From positions 1-34,576 of the forward strand of contig JAFXQB010000024.1 of the NCBI GenBank assembly GCA_017527435.1: a stretch of 34,576 bases of DNA, written 5' to 3'. Each line of letters starts with the position of its first letter. The stretch's first letter is position 1. The notes beneath the pieces were generated by a model. It did no database searches. It saw only the letters and a list, made by a program, of their open reading frames with translations, and had not been told where the DNA came from. Source of the stretch: Salinivirgaceae bacterium. GTDB lineage: Bacteria; Bacteroidota; Bacteroidia; Bacteroidales; SZUA-534. A program made the translations under genes and the position numbers. This document shows positions 13,566 through 21,795 of the stretch, piece by piece.

Positions 13566-15236
13566 ATGTGTGGATTCGTATCAATTTTCAACATTGCGCA
13601 GGGCAAGTCAGCCGAAATGCGCGAAAAGGCACTAAAGATGTCGGCAAAAATCCGTCACCGCGGGCCCGATTGGAGTGGCGTTTACAGCAGCGGCCGTTGC
13701 GTGCTGGCTCACGAGCGCCTGGCCATTGTCGACCCGCTCTCGGGCGGACAGCCGCTCTATTCAACTGACCACAAGCAAGTTCTGGCCGTCAACGGCGAGA
13801 TTTACAACCACCAGCAGATTCGCCAGCAGATGGCCGACACCTACGCCTTCAAGACTGGCTCTGACTGCGAGGTTATTCTTGCATTGTATAAAGAAAAGGG
13901 TATCAACTTTTTAGAAGATTTGAACGGCATTTTCGCCTTCGCCCTTTACGATGAGGAGAAAGACGAGTTTTTGATTGCCCGCGACCCAATTGGCGTCATT
14001 CCGCTCTACATTGGGTTCGATGCCGACGGAACCGTCTATGCGGCCAGTGAACTGAAGGCTCTCGAAGGCTTCTGCGACCGCTACGAGCCCTTCCTGCCTG
14101 GCCATTACTATAGCAGCCGCGAGGGCCGTATGCAGCGCTGGTGGACGCGCGACTGGTTTGAGTATGATGCAGTTAAAGACTGCGGCGCCGACTCTGCAGC
14201 CCTTGGCGATGCGCTGAAAGCCGCCGTCAAGCGCCAACTGATGAGTGATGTGCCTTACGGCGTGTTGCTCTCGGGCGGATTGGACAGTTCGGTCATTTCG
14301 GCCATTGCCAATATGTATTCCGCAAAGCGAATCGAGACTGGCGACAAAGCCGATGCCTGGTGGCCGCGTCTGCACTCGTTTGCCGTCGGCATAAAGGGCT
14401 CGCCCGATTTGGCGAAGGCCCGCGTGATGGCCGAGCACCTGGGCACCGTCCACCACGAGGTGAACTACACCGTTCAGGAAGGTCTGGATGCCATTCGTGA
14501 TGTTATTTATCATATTGAGACATACGATGTTACAACCGTTCGCGCAAGCACGCCGATGTACCTTTTGGCCCGCGTCATTAAGTCGATGGGTATTAAGATG
14601 GTGTTGAGCGGCGAGGGTGCCGACGAGATTTTCGGCGGTTATCTCTATTTCCACAAAGCCCCCGACGCCCGCGCCTTCCACGACGAGACCGTCCGCAAAC
14701 TTGGCAAACTCTATCTTTACGACTGTCTGCGCGCCAACAAATCGCTTGCCGCGTGGGGCGTTGAGGGTCGCGTACCGTTCCTTGACAAGGAATTTCTGGA
14801 TGTGGCTATGCGCGTCAATCCGCAGGCGAAGATGTGTCCTGGCAAGGAAATCGAGAAACGCATTGTGCGCGAGGCCTTTACCGATATGCTGCCCGAGAGC
14901 ATTGCCTGGCGCCAGAAAGAGCAGTTCAGCGATGGCGTGGGCTACAGTTGGATTGACAGCCTGAAGGCGCTCACCGCCGCCGCCGTCACCGACGAGCAGA
15001 TGGCGCACGCCGCCGAGCGCTTCCCAATCAACCCGCCGATGAACAAAGAGGAATACTACTACCGCTCGATTTTCAGCGAGTTGTTCCCGAGCGATTCGGC
15101 CGCCGCCAGTGTGCCGCACGAGGCTTCGGTGGCCTGCTCAACCGCCATTGCCCTTGAGTGGGACGCCGCCTGGAAAAAACTCAACGACCCCAGCGGCCGT
15201 GCCGTGAAGGATGTGCACGAATGCGGGTATAAATGA
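13566..15236 (+). CDS. asnB: Asparagine synthetase B, glutamine-hydrolysing
   Basis: 556 aa, standard length. MCGFVSIFN exposes the catalytic Cys2 (N-terminal after Met removal) of the class II glutaminase domain; KIRHRGPDWSG and AVNGEIYNH follow. The synthetase domain carries the PP-loop LLSGGLDSSVIS and VLSGEGADEIFGGYLYFHK. It converts aspartate, glutamine (or ammonia) and ATP to asparagine, glutamate, AMP and pyrophosphate. Being in the operon with Amt and behind an Asn-rich leader makes control by asparagine supply attractive. The end of the protein (after about residue 500) is rich in Ala and Ser, a common feature of Bacteroidales AsnB. Confidence 0.96.
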   Translation: MCGFVSIFNIAQGKSAEMREKALKMSAKIRHRGPDWSGVYSSGRCVLAHERLAIVDPLSGGQPLYSTDHKQVLAVNGEIYNHQQIRQQMADTYAFKTGSDCEVILALYKEKGINFLEDLNGIFAFALYDEEKDEFLIARDPIGVIPLYIGFDADGTVYAASELKALEGFCDRYEPFLPGHYYSSREGRMQRWWTRDWFEYDAVKDCGADSAALGDALKAAVKRQLMSDVPYGVLLSGGLDSSVISAIANMYSAKRIETGDKADAWWPRLHSFAVGIKGSPDLAKARVMAEHLGTVHHEVNYTVQEGLDAIRDVIYHIETYDVTTVRASTPMYLLARVIKSMGIKMVLSGEGADEIFGGYLYFHKAPDARAFHDETVRKLGKLYLYDCLRANKSLAAWGVEGRVPFLDKEFLDVAMRVNPQAKMCPGKEIEKRIVREAFTDMLPESIAWRQKEQFSDGVGYSWIDSLKALTAAAVTDEQMAHAAERFPINPPMNKEEYYYRSIFSELFPSDSAAASVPHEASVACSTAIALEWDAAWKKLNDPSGRAVKDVHECGYK

Positions 15237-15239
15237 TGT

Positions 15240-15263
15240 GTAGGGATGCGATTTATCGCGTCC
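15240..15263. repeat. Degenerate REP-like palindrome
   Basis: GTAGGGATGCGATTTATCGC followed by GTCC forms an imperfect palindrome (GGATGCGAT / ATCGCGTCC, one G-T pair). It resembles the GTAGAGACGCG...CGTCTCTAC elements at 25699 and 25857, and such REP-like palindromes are common in Bacteroidetes intergenic DNA. Confidence 0.5.
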
Positions 15264-15280
15264 GCCAATTGTTCTGGAAA

Positions 15281-15310
15281 GCCGAATCTTTTGTGGGTTC
15301 GGCCTTTTTT
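15281..15310 (+). terminator. asnB terminator
   Basis: GCCGAA (15281-15286) and TTCGGC (15298-15303) flank a short loop and lead into six T (15305-15310), 45 nt after the asnB stop. Confidence 0.8.
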
Positions 15311-15353
15311 GTTGCTGCCGATTATTTTTCACCGCACAACACCAATTTTATAT

Positions 15354-15361
15354 TACCTTTG
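15354..15361 (+). promoter_or_regulatory. metK promoter -7 box
   Basis: TACCTTTG matches TAnnTTTG, and the SAM-II-like aptamer begins just after the expected start site, which fits a riboswitch-controlled leader of about 115 nt. Confidence 0.6.
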
Positions 15362-15366
15362 CGCCC

Positions 15367-15417
15367 GTTGTGGAAAGATTTGAGTTGATTGCAACCACAG
15401 AAAAAAATGCTAAAGCA
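15367..15417 (+). promoter_or_regulatory. SAM-II-like riboswitch upstream of metK
   Basis: The leader shows the SAM-II core in order: P1 5' strand TGTGG, loop GATTTGAGTTGATTGCAA, P1 3' strand CCACA, an A-rich linker and ATGCTAAAGC. GATTT, TTGCAA and GCTAAA correspond to the conserved SAM-II positions as I remember them. The next gene makes SAM, so feedback repression is the expected role. The aptamer ends about 67 nt before the metK start, so direct sequestration of the ribosome site would need extra pairing not visible by eye. Confidence 0.75.
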
Positions 15418-15484
15418 CGATTTTCAATTGCACCTTCCCCGATTTTTCCCATCAGTTAAGTTTCTAATTTAAAACTTTATAGAT

Positions 15485-16738
15485 ATGGGTTACTTATTTA
15501 CTTCAGAGTCGGTTTCGGAAGGTCATCCTGACAAAGTTGCCGACCAAATTTCAGACGCGCTTGTTGACCGCTTTCTTGCTTTCGACCCCAAATCGAAAGT
15601 GGCTTGCGAAACACTTGTGACAACCGGACAGGTGGTGCTTGCCGGTGAGGTCCGCAGCGACGCCTACATCGACGTGCAGGAAGTTGCGCGCCGCGTCATC
15701 AACCGCATTGGCTACACCAAGGGCGAGTACCGCTTCGAGGGAGACTCGTGCGGCGTGCTTTCGGCCATTCACGAGCAGTCGGCCGACATCAACCGTGGTG
15801 TCGAGCGCGCCAACCATATGGACCAAGGCGCCGGCGACCAGGGAATGATGTTCGGATATGCTTGCTCGGAGACCGACAACTATATGCCGCTGCCGCTCGA
15901 ACTTGCTCACAGTCTGCTCATTGAGTTGGCTGCCATCCGCCGCGAAGGCAAGGTGATGACTTATCTGCGCCCCGACGCAAAAAGCCAGGTAACAATCGAG
16001 TATGACGACAACAATCAGCCGAAACGCATCGATACCATTGTGGTTTCGACACAGCACGACGAGTTTGACGCCGACGAGCCGATGCTTGCCAAAATCAAGC
16101 AGGATGTGAAAGATATCTTGATTCCGCGCACCGTGGCCAAATTGCCGGCTCGCGTTCAAAAGTTGTTCGACGGAACCTTCACCCTGCACGTGAACCCCAC
16201 GGGCAAGTTTGTGATTGGCGGCCCGCACGGCGATACCGGCCTGACCGGACGCAAGATTATTGTCGACACCTACGGTGGCCGCGGCGCACACGGCGGAGGC
16301 GCTTTCTCGGGCAAAGACCCATCGAAGGTTGACCGCTCGGCAGCCTACGCGGCACGCCACATTGCCAAAAATATGGTTGCAGCCGGCGTTGCTTCGGAAA
16401 TGCTTGTGCAGGTGGCCTACGCCATTGGCGTTGCAAAACCGGTGGGCGTGTTTGTGAACACCTACGGCACATCGAAGGTGAAGATGAGCGACGGCGAGAT
16501 TGCCCAAAAGGTGGCCGAGATTTTCGACCTTCGCCCGGCAGCCATCGAAGACCGCCTGAAACTACGCAACCCGATTTATGAAGAGACCGCATCGTACGGA
16601 CATATGGGCCGTGAGCCGAAAACAGTGACAAAAGTGTTTGAGTCGCCGTATATGGGCCGCCGCGAACTCACTGTGGAACTCTTCACTTGGGAAAAACTCG
16701 ACTATGTCGATATTGTTAAAAACGCTTTCAATCTGTAA
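15485..16738 (+). CDS. metK: S-adenosylmethionine synthetase
   Basis: 417 aa. Signature motifs are [12 protein letters not shown] and [16 protein letters not shown], and the N-terminus [20 protein letters not shown] is the canonical MetK start. It makes SAM from methionine and ATP in the cytoplasm as a homotetramer with divalent metal and potassium. It is monocistronic: a SAM-II-like aptamer lies upstream and a strong bidirectional terminator downstream. Confidence 0.97.
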   Translation: MGYLFTSESVSEGHPDKVADQISDALVDRFLAFDPKSKVACETLVTTGQVVLAGEVRSDAYIDVQEVARRVINRIGYTKGEYRFEGDSCGVLSAIHEQSADINRGVERANHMDQGAGDQGMMFGYACSETDNYMPLPLELAHSLLIELAAIRREGKVMTYLRPDAKSQVTIEYDDNNQPKRIDTIVVSTQHDEFDADEPMLAKIKQDVKDILIPRTVAKLPARVQKLFDGTFTLHVNPTGKFVIGGPHGDTGLTGRKIIVDTYGGRGAHGGGAFSGKDPSKVDRSAAYAARHIAKNMVAAGVASEMLVQVAYAIGVAKPVGVFVNTYGTSKVKMSDGEIAQKVAEIFDLRPAAIEDRLKLRNPIYEETASYGHMGREPKTVTKVFESPYMGRRELTVELFTWEKLDYVDIVKNAFNL

Positions 16739-16753
16739 TTTACAGATGATATA

Positions 16754-16797
16754 AACCAAAAAGAGCCGTAAGACGAATCTTGCGGCTCTTTTTGGTT
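16754..16797. terminator. Bidirectional terminator between metK and the CE15 esterase gene
   Basis: A 20-bp stem (AACCAAAAAGAGCCGTAAGA, 16754-16773, with its complement at 16778-16797, one G-T pair) has A and T tracts on both sides. It can end metK on the plus strand and the convergent esterase gene on the minus strand. Confidence 0.9.
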
Positions 16798-16848
16798 ATG
16801 CTAACCCCGATAACTATCAGGGCCAAATCAAAAATCCTAAATCAAAAA

Positions 16849-18093
16849 TCACTTCGCCCACGCGTCAATCCATTTCTTGTAATCGATGTTGTTAAGCGTC
16901 GGGGTGGCTTCACGAATCATAGTGTTGGCAGTTTGGTCGCCAAACAGATATTTCGCCACAAAAGCCTTCACGGCGTCTGACTGCAGGTCCGATGCGCGGC
17001 AGTGCGGGTGCTTGGCGTCGAACACGTAGCCGAAGCGGTCGGCAATGCCAAATGTCTGATAAACAACTTCGGCAGCGCGGCACGATACGTAGCCCGAATG
17101 GTCGCAGAGCCACTCGTAGTCGCCATTGCCCAGAACCAGCACGGCACGCGGCGCAATCATTGCCAGAATCTCGTGATGGTCGAACGGCAGACGGTCGACG
17201 CGGCCATCGAAATTATCCTTCAGAGCCGGGCTGAACCAAGTGTAGTTGGTGTTGGTGATGCGCTCGACGTTGGTGTCGGTACGGGCGGTGAAATCGTCGC
17301 TCACGCGCCACGAGTTGATGCCGCCGCCACCCGATTCCTGCACAATGGCAAGAGCCACGCGCTCATCGAGAGCGCTCGAGTACATCGCCATCTTGCCGGC
17401 GTAAGAGCAGCCTGTCACACAGATGTGGTTCAGGTCGGCGTTCAAATCTTTGGCTACCAGCTCAAGACCGTCGATGATGCGGCTCACACCCCACGCCCAG
17501 GCACTGTAGTTACCGTTGGCGCGAGCGTCGGGATACAGTTTATAGAATCGTGCACTGTCGTCGCGCACCGCCTGATGGCTGCTGCGGATAACTTGGTCGT
17601 GGTCGAAAGGCACCTGAATGCAGCCTTCGAACAGATTGCGCGGCAGAGCGCCCGTGCCGCTGAACCGCCCCATTCCAATGCTGATGGGGAACGGACCGTT
17701 GCCCGTTTTGGGTATGCGCAGGCGGCTTGTGAGCGTCAGCGTCTCGCCGTTGTGCTTCACAACCACGGTCAGAACCGTGTCGGTGAGCGATGCCGTAACT
17801 TCTTCCGGCTTGTCGGGCTTGGCGCCGATTTCATAAAACTCAATTTCCGATTTAATCTCATTGCGGCGGCGTTCCCAGTCGGCGAACTTGGTCGAGCGTC
17901 CGCTGCCGTCGGCCCAGGCGAACGGGTCGGGCAAGCCGGCGCACTGCGGCAGTTGGTCGGGGTTCACATACTCAATTTTCGGCAGAGCGGCGCCGGTGTT
18001 TTCCGCATTGTAAACCAATGGCGGCTGTTGTGTCGATGTGCAGCCAGCAATGGCAAATGCGGCACCAACAACAATCAAACTCTTGTTCTTCAT
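16849..18093 (-). CDS. Glucuronoyl esterase-like lipoprotein (CE15, alpha/beta hydrolase)
   Basis: 414 aa. The N-terminus ends in lipobox AIAGC (Cys17), so it is probably surface or periplasmic. The nucleophile motif VTGCSYAGKMAMYSSALDER (Ser230) with VALAIVQESGGGG and KHPHC (candidate catalytic His362 or His364) is characteristic of bacterial CE15 glucuronoyl esterases, which cut ester bonds between lignin alcohols and glucuronoxylan. In fungal enzymes the residue after the Ser is Arg; here it is Tyr, as I recall for many Bacteroidetes homologues. There are no SusCD or other carbohydrate-active genes alongside, so it is an orphan rather than part of a visible utilisation locus. Confidence 0.85.
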   Translation of the reverse strand: MKNKSLIVVGAAFAIAGCTSTQQPPLVYNAENTGAALPKIEYVNPDQLPQCAGLPDPFAWADGSGRSTKFADWERRRNEIKSEIEFYEIGAKPDKPEEVTASLTDTVLTVVVKHNGETLTLTSRLRIPKTGNGPFPISIGMGRFSGTGALPRNLFEGCIQVPFDHDQVIRSSHQAVRDDSARFYKLYPDARANGNYSAWAWGVSRIIDGLELVAKDLNADLNHICVTGCSYAGKMAMYSSALDERVALAIVQESGGGGINSWRVSDDFTARTDTNVERITNTNYTWFSPALKDNFDGRVDRLPFDHHEILAMIAPRAVLVLGNGDYEWLCDHSGYVSCRAAEVVYQTFGIADRFGYVFDAKHPHCRASDLQSDAVKAFVAKYLFGDQTANTMIREATPTLNNIDYKKWIDAWAK

Positions 18094-18126
18094 ATTATTA
18101 CGTGTTTAAGTTTAGTTTACGGTACA

Positions 18127-18134
18127 CAAACATA
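18127..18134 (-). promoter_or_regulatory. Promoter -7 box of the CE15 esterase gene
   Basis: The minus strand reads TATGTTTG, 34-41 nt before the ATG at 18093, matching TAnnTTTG. Confidence 0.5.
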
Positions 18135-18264
18135 ATTAAAATTGATACCGGTGATTTTCCGGCGCGGCAATAAATCGGTATTCAGCGTTAAAAATATCCG
18201 AATTTGAAACCGTTTTCCCTAAATTTAAAAATCCGAACCCCGACAATTATACAATTGGCCGATT

Positions 18265-18292
18265 CACCGATTAAACAAAAATCATATCTTCG
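18265..18292 (+). promoter_or_regulatory. Putative promoter of the phosphohexomutase gene
   Basis: TTG (18265-18267) and TATCTTCG (18285-18292) with 17 nt between them; the -7 box has one mismatch to TAnnTTTG. The dispersed word GATTCACCGATTAAACA (18260-18276) overlaps the -33 element. Confidence 0.45.
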
Positions 18293-18315
18293 TGAAAAAC
18301 TAAAAACTCACAGCT

Positions 18316-19659
18316 ATGAACGCATTTCACGCCTACGACATTCGCGGCATCTACCCCGAGCAATTCAACAAAGACGACTGCTACAAAATCGGCTTTTTTC
18401 TGCCGGAACTGTTGAAAACCAAAAAGATACTCGTTGGCCGCGATATGCGCACATCGTCGCCCGAGATTTTTGAGTCGCTCTGCCGCGGCATCACCGACGC
18501 CGGCGCCGACGTGTGCAACGCCGGACTCACCACCACCCCGATGATTTACTACACCACGGCCAAATTCGGTTTCGACGCATCGGTGCAGATAACCGCTTCG
18601 CACAATCCGCGCGAGTACAACGGAATGAAGATTTCGCGCGCCAACGCCCTGCCCGTCGGACTCGACACCGGCCTTGGCGAGCTGAAGCAAATGATGGAAA
18701 CGCGCCCCACTGTGCCGGCGGTTCAGAAAGGCAGAATCACCGATTTCGATTTCCGGGCCGAGTACATCAGCTTCCAAAAGCAGTATCTGAAAGACCTGTC
18801 GAACCTGACAATTGCCGTCGATTGCTCGAACGGTATGGCGTCGATGCTCGTGCACGACATTTTGGGCGACACACCTACTTATATATACGACACGCTCGAC
18901 GGCACCTTTCCGCACCACGAGCCCAACCCGCTCATTGAAGACAACTGCCGCGACCTTGAAGCGCTTGTCCGCCAGGTCAAGGCCGATGTGGGCGTCATCT
19001 ACGACGGCGACGCCGACCGCGTGATGTTCATCGACGAGCGCGGCCGCTTCATCAGCCCCGACCTGATTATCGGCCTGATGGCACACTATTTCCTTGAAGA
19101 GCGCGGCCTGAAGGGCAATGTGCTGCAAGACATCCGCACATCGAAAGCCGTGGGCGAATATGTGGCAAAGTTCGGCGGCGTCATCAATATGTGGCGTGTC
19201 GGTCGCGCCTACGCCGCACCGAAGCTGCGCGAGATTGACGGCATCTACGGCGGCGAGTTGGCCGGGCACTACTATTTCCGCGACTTCTTCTACAGCGATT
19301 CGGGCATAATGGCGTCGCTCATCGTGTTGGGCATCGTGGCCGGACTCAAGCGGCAGGGCAGGACCATTTCCGAAGCCATTGCGGCCATATCGCGCTACGC
19401 CAATTCGGGCGAAATCAACTTCAAGATTGAGCAGAAGCAGCAGGCGATGGACGCTGTGCGCGACTATTTCACGCAGACCGAGCAGGCCACCGCTTCGTAC
19501 GATTTCGACGGCTACCGCGTTGAGTTCGCCGATTGGTGGTTCAACATCCGCCCGTCGAACACCGAGCCCTATCTGCGACTTTTGGCCGAAGCCAAAACCG
19601 AGCAGATGCTCAACGAAAAACTCGATAAAATCAAGGCAATCATCGGTCAGTTCAAGTGA
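18316..19659 (+). CDS. Phosphomannomutase/phosphoglucomutase
   Basis: 447 aa, four-domain alpha-D-phosphohexomutase. ASHNPREYNGMK contains the phosphoserine (Ser95), DGDADRVMF (Asp230 region) binds magnesium, GELAGHYYF is the sugar-binding loop and RPSNTEPYLRL the phosphate-binding loop, all in family order. It interconverts hexose 6- and 1-phosphates, feeding nucleotide sugars for cell-envelope polysaccharides. ManB/AlgC-type specificity cannot be told by eye. Monocistronic by appearance. Confidence 0.93.
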   Translation: MNAFHAYDIRGIYPEQFNKDDCYKIGFFLPELLKTKKILVGRDMRTSSPEIFESLCRGITDAGADVCNAGLTTTPMIYYTTAKFGFDASVQITASHNPREYNGMKISRANALPVGLDTGLGELKQMMETRPTVPAVQKGRITDFDFRAEYISFQKQYLKDLSNLTIAVDCSNGMASMLVHDILGDTPTYIYDTLDGTFPHHEPNPLIEDNCRDLEALVRQVKADVGVIYDGDADRVMFIDERGRFISPDLIIGLMAHYFLEERGLKGNVLQDIRTSKAVGEYVAKFGGVINMWRVGRAYAAPKLREIDGIYGGELAGHYYFRDFFYSDSGIMASLIVLGIVAGLKRQGRTISEAIAAISRYANSGEINFKIEQKQQAMDAVRDYFTQTEQATASYDFDGYRVEFADWWFNIRPSNTEPYLRLLAEAKTEQMLNEKLDKIKAIIGQFK

Positions 19660-19761
19660 TTCGTGGAACCCGGACAGGGCTAAAAAAGTGAGCCGGCATC
19701 AGTAAAATACGGCATTTCAAAAAAAAATTGCCACGTTATGGCGAAAACACATAAGTTTGAT

Positions 19762-19769
19762 TAACTTTG
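19762..19769 (+). promoter_or_regulatory. Promoter -7 box
   Basis: TAACTTTG matches TAnnTTTG, 68-75 nt before the lipoprotein start at 19837. The -33 region is unclear. Confidence 0.5.
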
Positions 19770-19836
19770 GCTCGTATGCAAAATCCGACGCGCGAGTGAG
19801 CGCAAATGATTCGCATAGAACTTAATATCTACTTAT

Positions 19837-20730
19837 ATGAGATTGACATTCAAAATGTTGCCGCTCTTTGTCATTTGCTTGGCAGTGGCCTGCACAAGCA
19901 ATAACAAAAAGCAAAAAGAACAACAACTCAAGAGCGCTTTGACCATCGACAGCAACGAATGCGAAGCCGCAGTCAAGAAAATCTTCTTCAATCTGCCTTC
20001 ACCTGTCGAAATCACGCAGACACTTCTCAAAACCGAAGAGCCGTTTAACAGCGATATGCTGAACTCATCGGACAACCTTGAGAAATACAACACATCGAGC
20101 AGCTTGGCGCTCAACTTCGGCATCTACGGCGCCGACCTTTGCTACTGCCGCGTTTACGACCAACTGCAGGAAGCCATCAACTATCTGTCTGTAATCAAGA
20201 AGGTTACCGAGAAGCTGCAGATTCCTGAAGAAGAAGGTTCGGAAACCATCAACCGCATTGAGCAGAGCCTTGAAAACCGCGACTCGATATTCTACATCAT
20301 TTCAGACACTTACGCACGTGCCGACAGCTATCTGAAAGAGAACGAGCGCGACATGACCGCATCACTCATTTTGGCAGGCGCTTGGGTTGAAGGAATGTAT
20401 TTCGCAACAACCCTTGCCATCCAGCCCAATGCAAAAGACGACATCATCAACAACATTGTCGACCAGAAATACACGGTGACCAACCTTGTCAACCTGCTCA
20501 ACACCTACAGCGAGACACCCGAAGTAACTTCTCTGATTGACGGTTTCAACAAGATTCAGGAAATCTACAACTCAATTGAAGTTGTATACGACAAATCAGT
20601 TGTTGTCAGCACCGACCAGGAAGACCACGTTACCAGTATCGATGCACCAATGACGGTGAACATCACCAAAGACCAACTGAAGGAAATTGCCAATTTGATT
20701 AAAGGCATCAGAAACAAAATAATTGGATAA
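19837..20730 (+). CDS. Lipoprotein of unknown function
   Basis: 297 aa. The signal peptide ends in LAVAC (Cys19), followed by a Lys/Gln-rich linker (NNKKQKEQQLK). The mature part is predicted largely alpha-helical, with Asn, Ser, Asp and Thr rich turns (FNSDMLNSSDNLEKYNTSSS; LAGAWVEGMYFATTLA). Methionines at positions 1 and 7 could both serve as start; the first is taken. I do not recognise the family. The next gene starts 25 bp downstream and is also exported, so the two probably form an operon. Confidence 0.8.
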   Translation: MRLTFKMLPLFVICLAVACTSNNKKQKEQQLKSALTIDSNECEAAVKKIFFNLPSPVEITQTLLKTEEPFNSDMLNSSDNLEKYNTSSSLALNFGIYGADLCYCRVYDQLQEAINYLSVIKKVTEKLQIPEEEGSETINRIEQSLENRDSIFYIISDTYARADSYLKENERDMTASLILAGAWVEGMYFATTLAIQPNAKDDIINNIVDQKYTVTNLVNLLNTYSETPEVTSLIDGFNKIQEIYNSIEVVYDKSVVVSTDQEDHVTSIDAPMTVNITKDQLKEIANLIKGIRNKIIG

Positions 20731-20755
20731 CCCGTTAACGAAAAAAAATAGAAAA

Positions 20756-21190
20756 ATGAAAAAGTTAATAAGCGTTTTATCGGTTGCCGCACTTTGTCTA
20801 GCCGTAAACTTTGGTGCACAGGCACAATGCAAGACATTCATCAAGAACGAATGCAAACCAAAACTCTCGCCCTACATCTACAACGGGCAGATGAACAGCG
20901 CCGTTCTGAACCAGGGCGATTTTGCCGAACTGATGCTTACCTTCTATAGCAACCAAGACTACCGCATTGTGGTTTGCAGCGACGGGTTGGGCGATGTGAC
21001 CTTCCGCCTGCTCGACCTTCAAGGCAAGGAACTGTTCACCAATGCCGACCACAACTACACCGACACTTGGGACTTCTCGACCAACTCAACCCAACTGCTG
21101 ACTGTTGAGGTGAGCGTGCCGGAAAACACCACCGACGAAGAGCCAAAAAGCGGCTGTGTTTCAATATTGGTAGGCTTCAAAGAGAAATAA
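20756..21190 (+). CDS. Small exported protein of unknown function
   Basis: 144 aa with a signal peptide (MKKLISVLSVAALCLAVNFG, cleavage near AQA-QC). The mature part has the pattern of a small beta sandwich (FAELMLTFYSNQDYRIVVCS, VTFRLLDLQGKELFTNAD, LLTVEVSVPENT) and four Cys, three of them near the ends (QCKTF, NECKP, SGCVS). I recall similar proteins from Bacteroidetes paired with a helical lipoprotein, but no function is known to me. The ATG at 20756 is chosen because the upstream one would put a charged segment before the signal peptide. Confidence 0.8.
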   Translation: MKKLISVLSVAALCLAVNFGAQAQCKTFIKNECKPKLSPYIYNGQMNSAVLNQGDFAELMLTFYSNQDYRIVVCSDGLGDVTFRLLDLQGKELFTNADHNYTDTWDFSTNSTQLLTVEVSVPENTTDEEPKSGCVSILVGFKEK

Positions 21191-21194
21191 AAAA

Positions 21195-21227
21195 CGTTAA
21201 AATCCGACTTTTAGGCGGACTTTAACG
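21195..21227 (+). terminator. Hairpin after the exported-protein gene
   Basis: CGTTAAA (21195-21201) pairs with TTTAACG (21221-21227), with an inner TCCG/CGGA stem. An A run and no T run follows, so termination on the plus strand is uncertain. Confidence 0.5.
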
Positions 21228-21236
21228 AAAAAACAG

Positions 21237-21244
21237 TATATTTG
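21237..21244 (+). promoter_or_regulatory. greA promoter -7 box
   Basis: TATATTTG, a full match, 69-76 nt before the greA ATG. The start site should be near 21251, so the terminator-like hairpin at 21252-21282 would be at the very start of the transcript. Confidence 0.65.
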
Positions 21245-21251
21245 CTAACCG

Positions 21252-21282
21252 AAAGAGTTCCGCGTACCGCGGGATTCTTTTT
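21252..21282 (+). terminator. Terminator-like hairpin in the greA leader
   Basis: AAAGAGTTCCGCG (21252-21264) and CGCGGGATTCTTT (21268-21280) form a 13-bp stem with two G-T pairs and a TAC loop, running into five T (21278-21282). It lies between the promoter box and greA, so it could attenuate greA transcription or release a very short RNA. Confidence 0.65.
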
Positions 21283-21312
21283 GTTTTATATAATTTTAAA
21301 AAAAACATTGAC

Positions 21313-21792
21313 ATGGACAAAGTATCCTACATTACAAGCGAAGGGTTGAAAAAACTCGTGGCCGAAGTGGAGTATCTGAAATCAGTGGAGCGTCCGCGCA
21401 TCTCGCAGGCTATTGCCGAGGCAAGAGACAAGGGCGACCTGTCGGAGAATGCGGAGTACGATGCCGCTAAAGAGGCTCAGGGCCTTTTGGAAATGAAAAT
21501 ATCGCAACTTGAGGCGAAAATCATAAACTCACGCGTCATCGACGAGTCGAAACTCGACTTCAGCAAGGTGCAAATCCTTTCGAAAGTGAAAATCAAGAAC
21601 GTGGCCAACGGTGCCACAATGACCTACAGCATCGTTTCGGAAACCGAAGCAAACCTGAAGGAGTTCAAGATTTCGGTCAACACGCCGATTGCTCAGGGCC
21701 TGATGGGCCACAAGGTGGGCGATGTTGCCGAGGTGAAGGTTCCGAACGGAATTATGAAGTTCGAGATTGTTGAAATCGGTCCAATCTCTTGA
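21313..21792 (+). CDS. greA: Transcription elongation factor GreA
   Basis: 159 aa. The N-terminal coiled coil carries the acidic tip GDLSENAEYDAAKEAQ, whose Asp and Glu residues help RNA polymerase cleave backtracked RNA, and the C-terminal FKBP-like domain ends in GIMKFEIVEI. The HIT gene starts three bases after the stop, so they are co-transcribed. The leader holds a terminator-like hairpin that may tune expression. Confidence 0.96.
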   Translation: MDKVSYITSEGLKKLVAEVEYLKSVERPRISQAIAEARDKGDLSENAEYDAAKEAQGLLEMKISQLEAKIINSRVIDESKLDFSKVQILSKVKIKNVANGATMTYSIVSETEANLKEFKISVNTPIAQGLMGHKVGDVAEVKVPNGIMKFEIVEIGPIS

Positions 21793-21795
21793 GTT

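Noticed and set aside
13911..15119. A 402-codon minus-strand ORF opposite asnB
   Set aside because: It is a shadow of asnB; its composition follows the complementary codons and it has no domain or promoter.
17002..18135. A 377-codon plus-strand ORF opposite the CE15 esterase gene
   Set aside because: Antisense to a gene with clear catalytic motifs and lipobox; the translation lacks any family feature.
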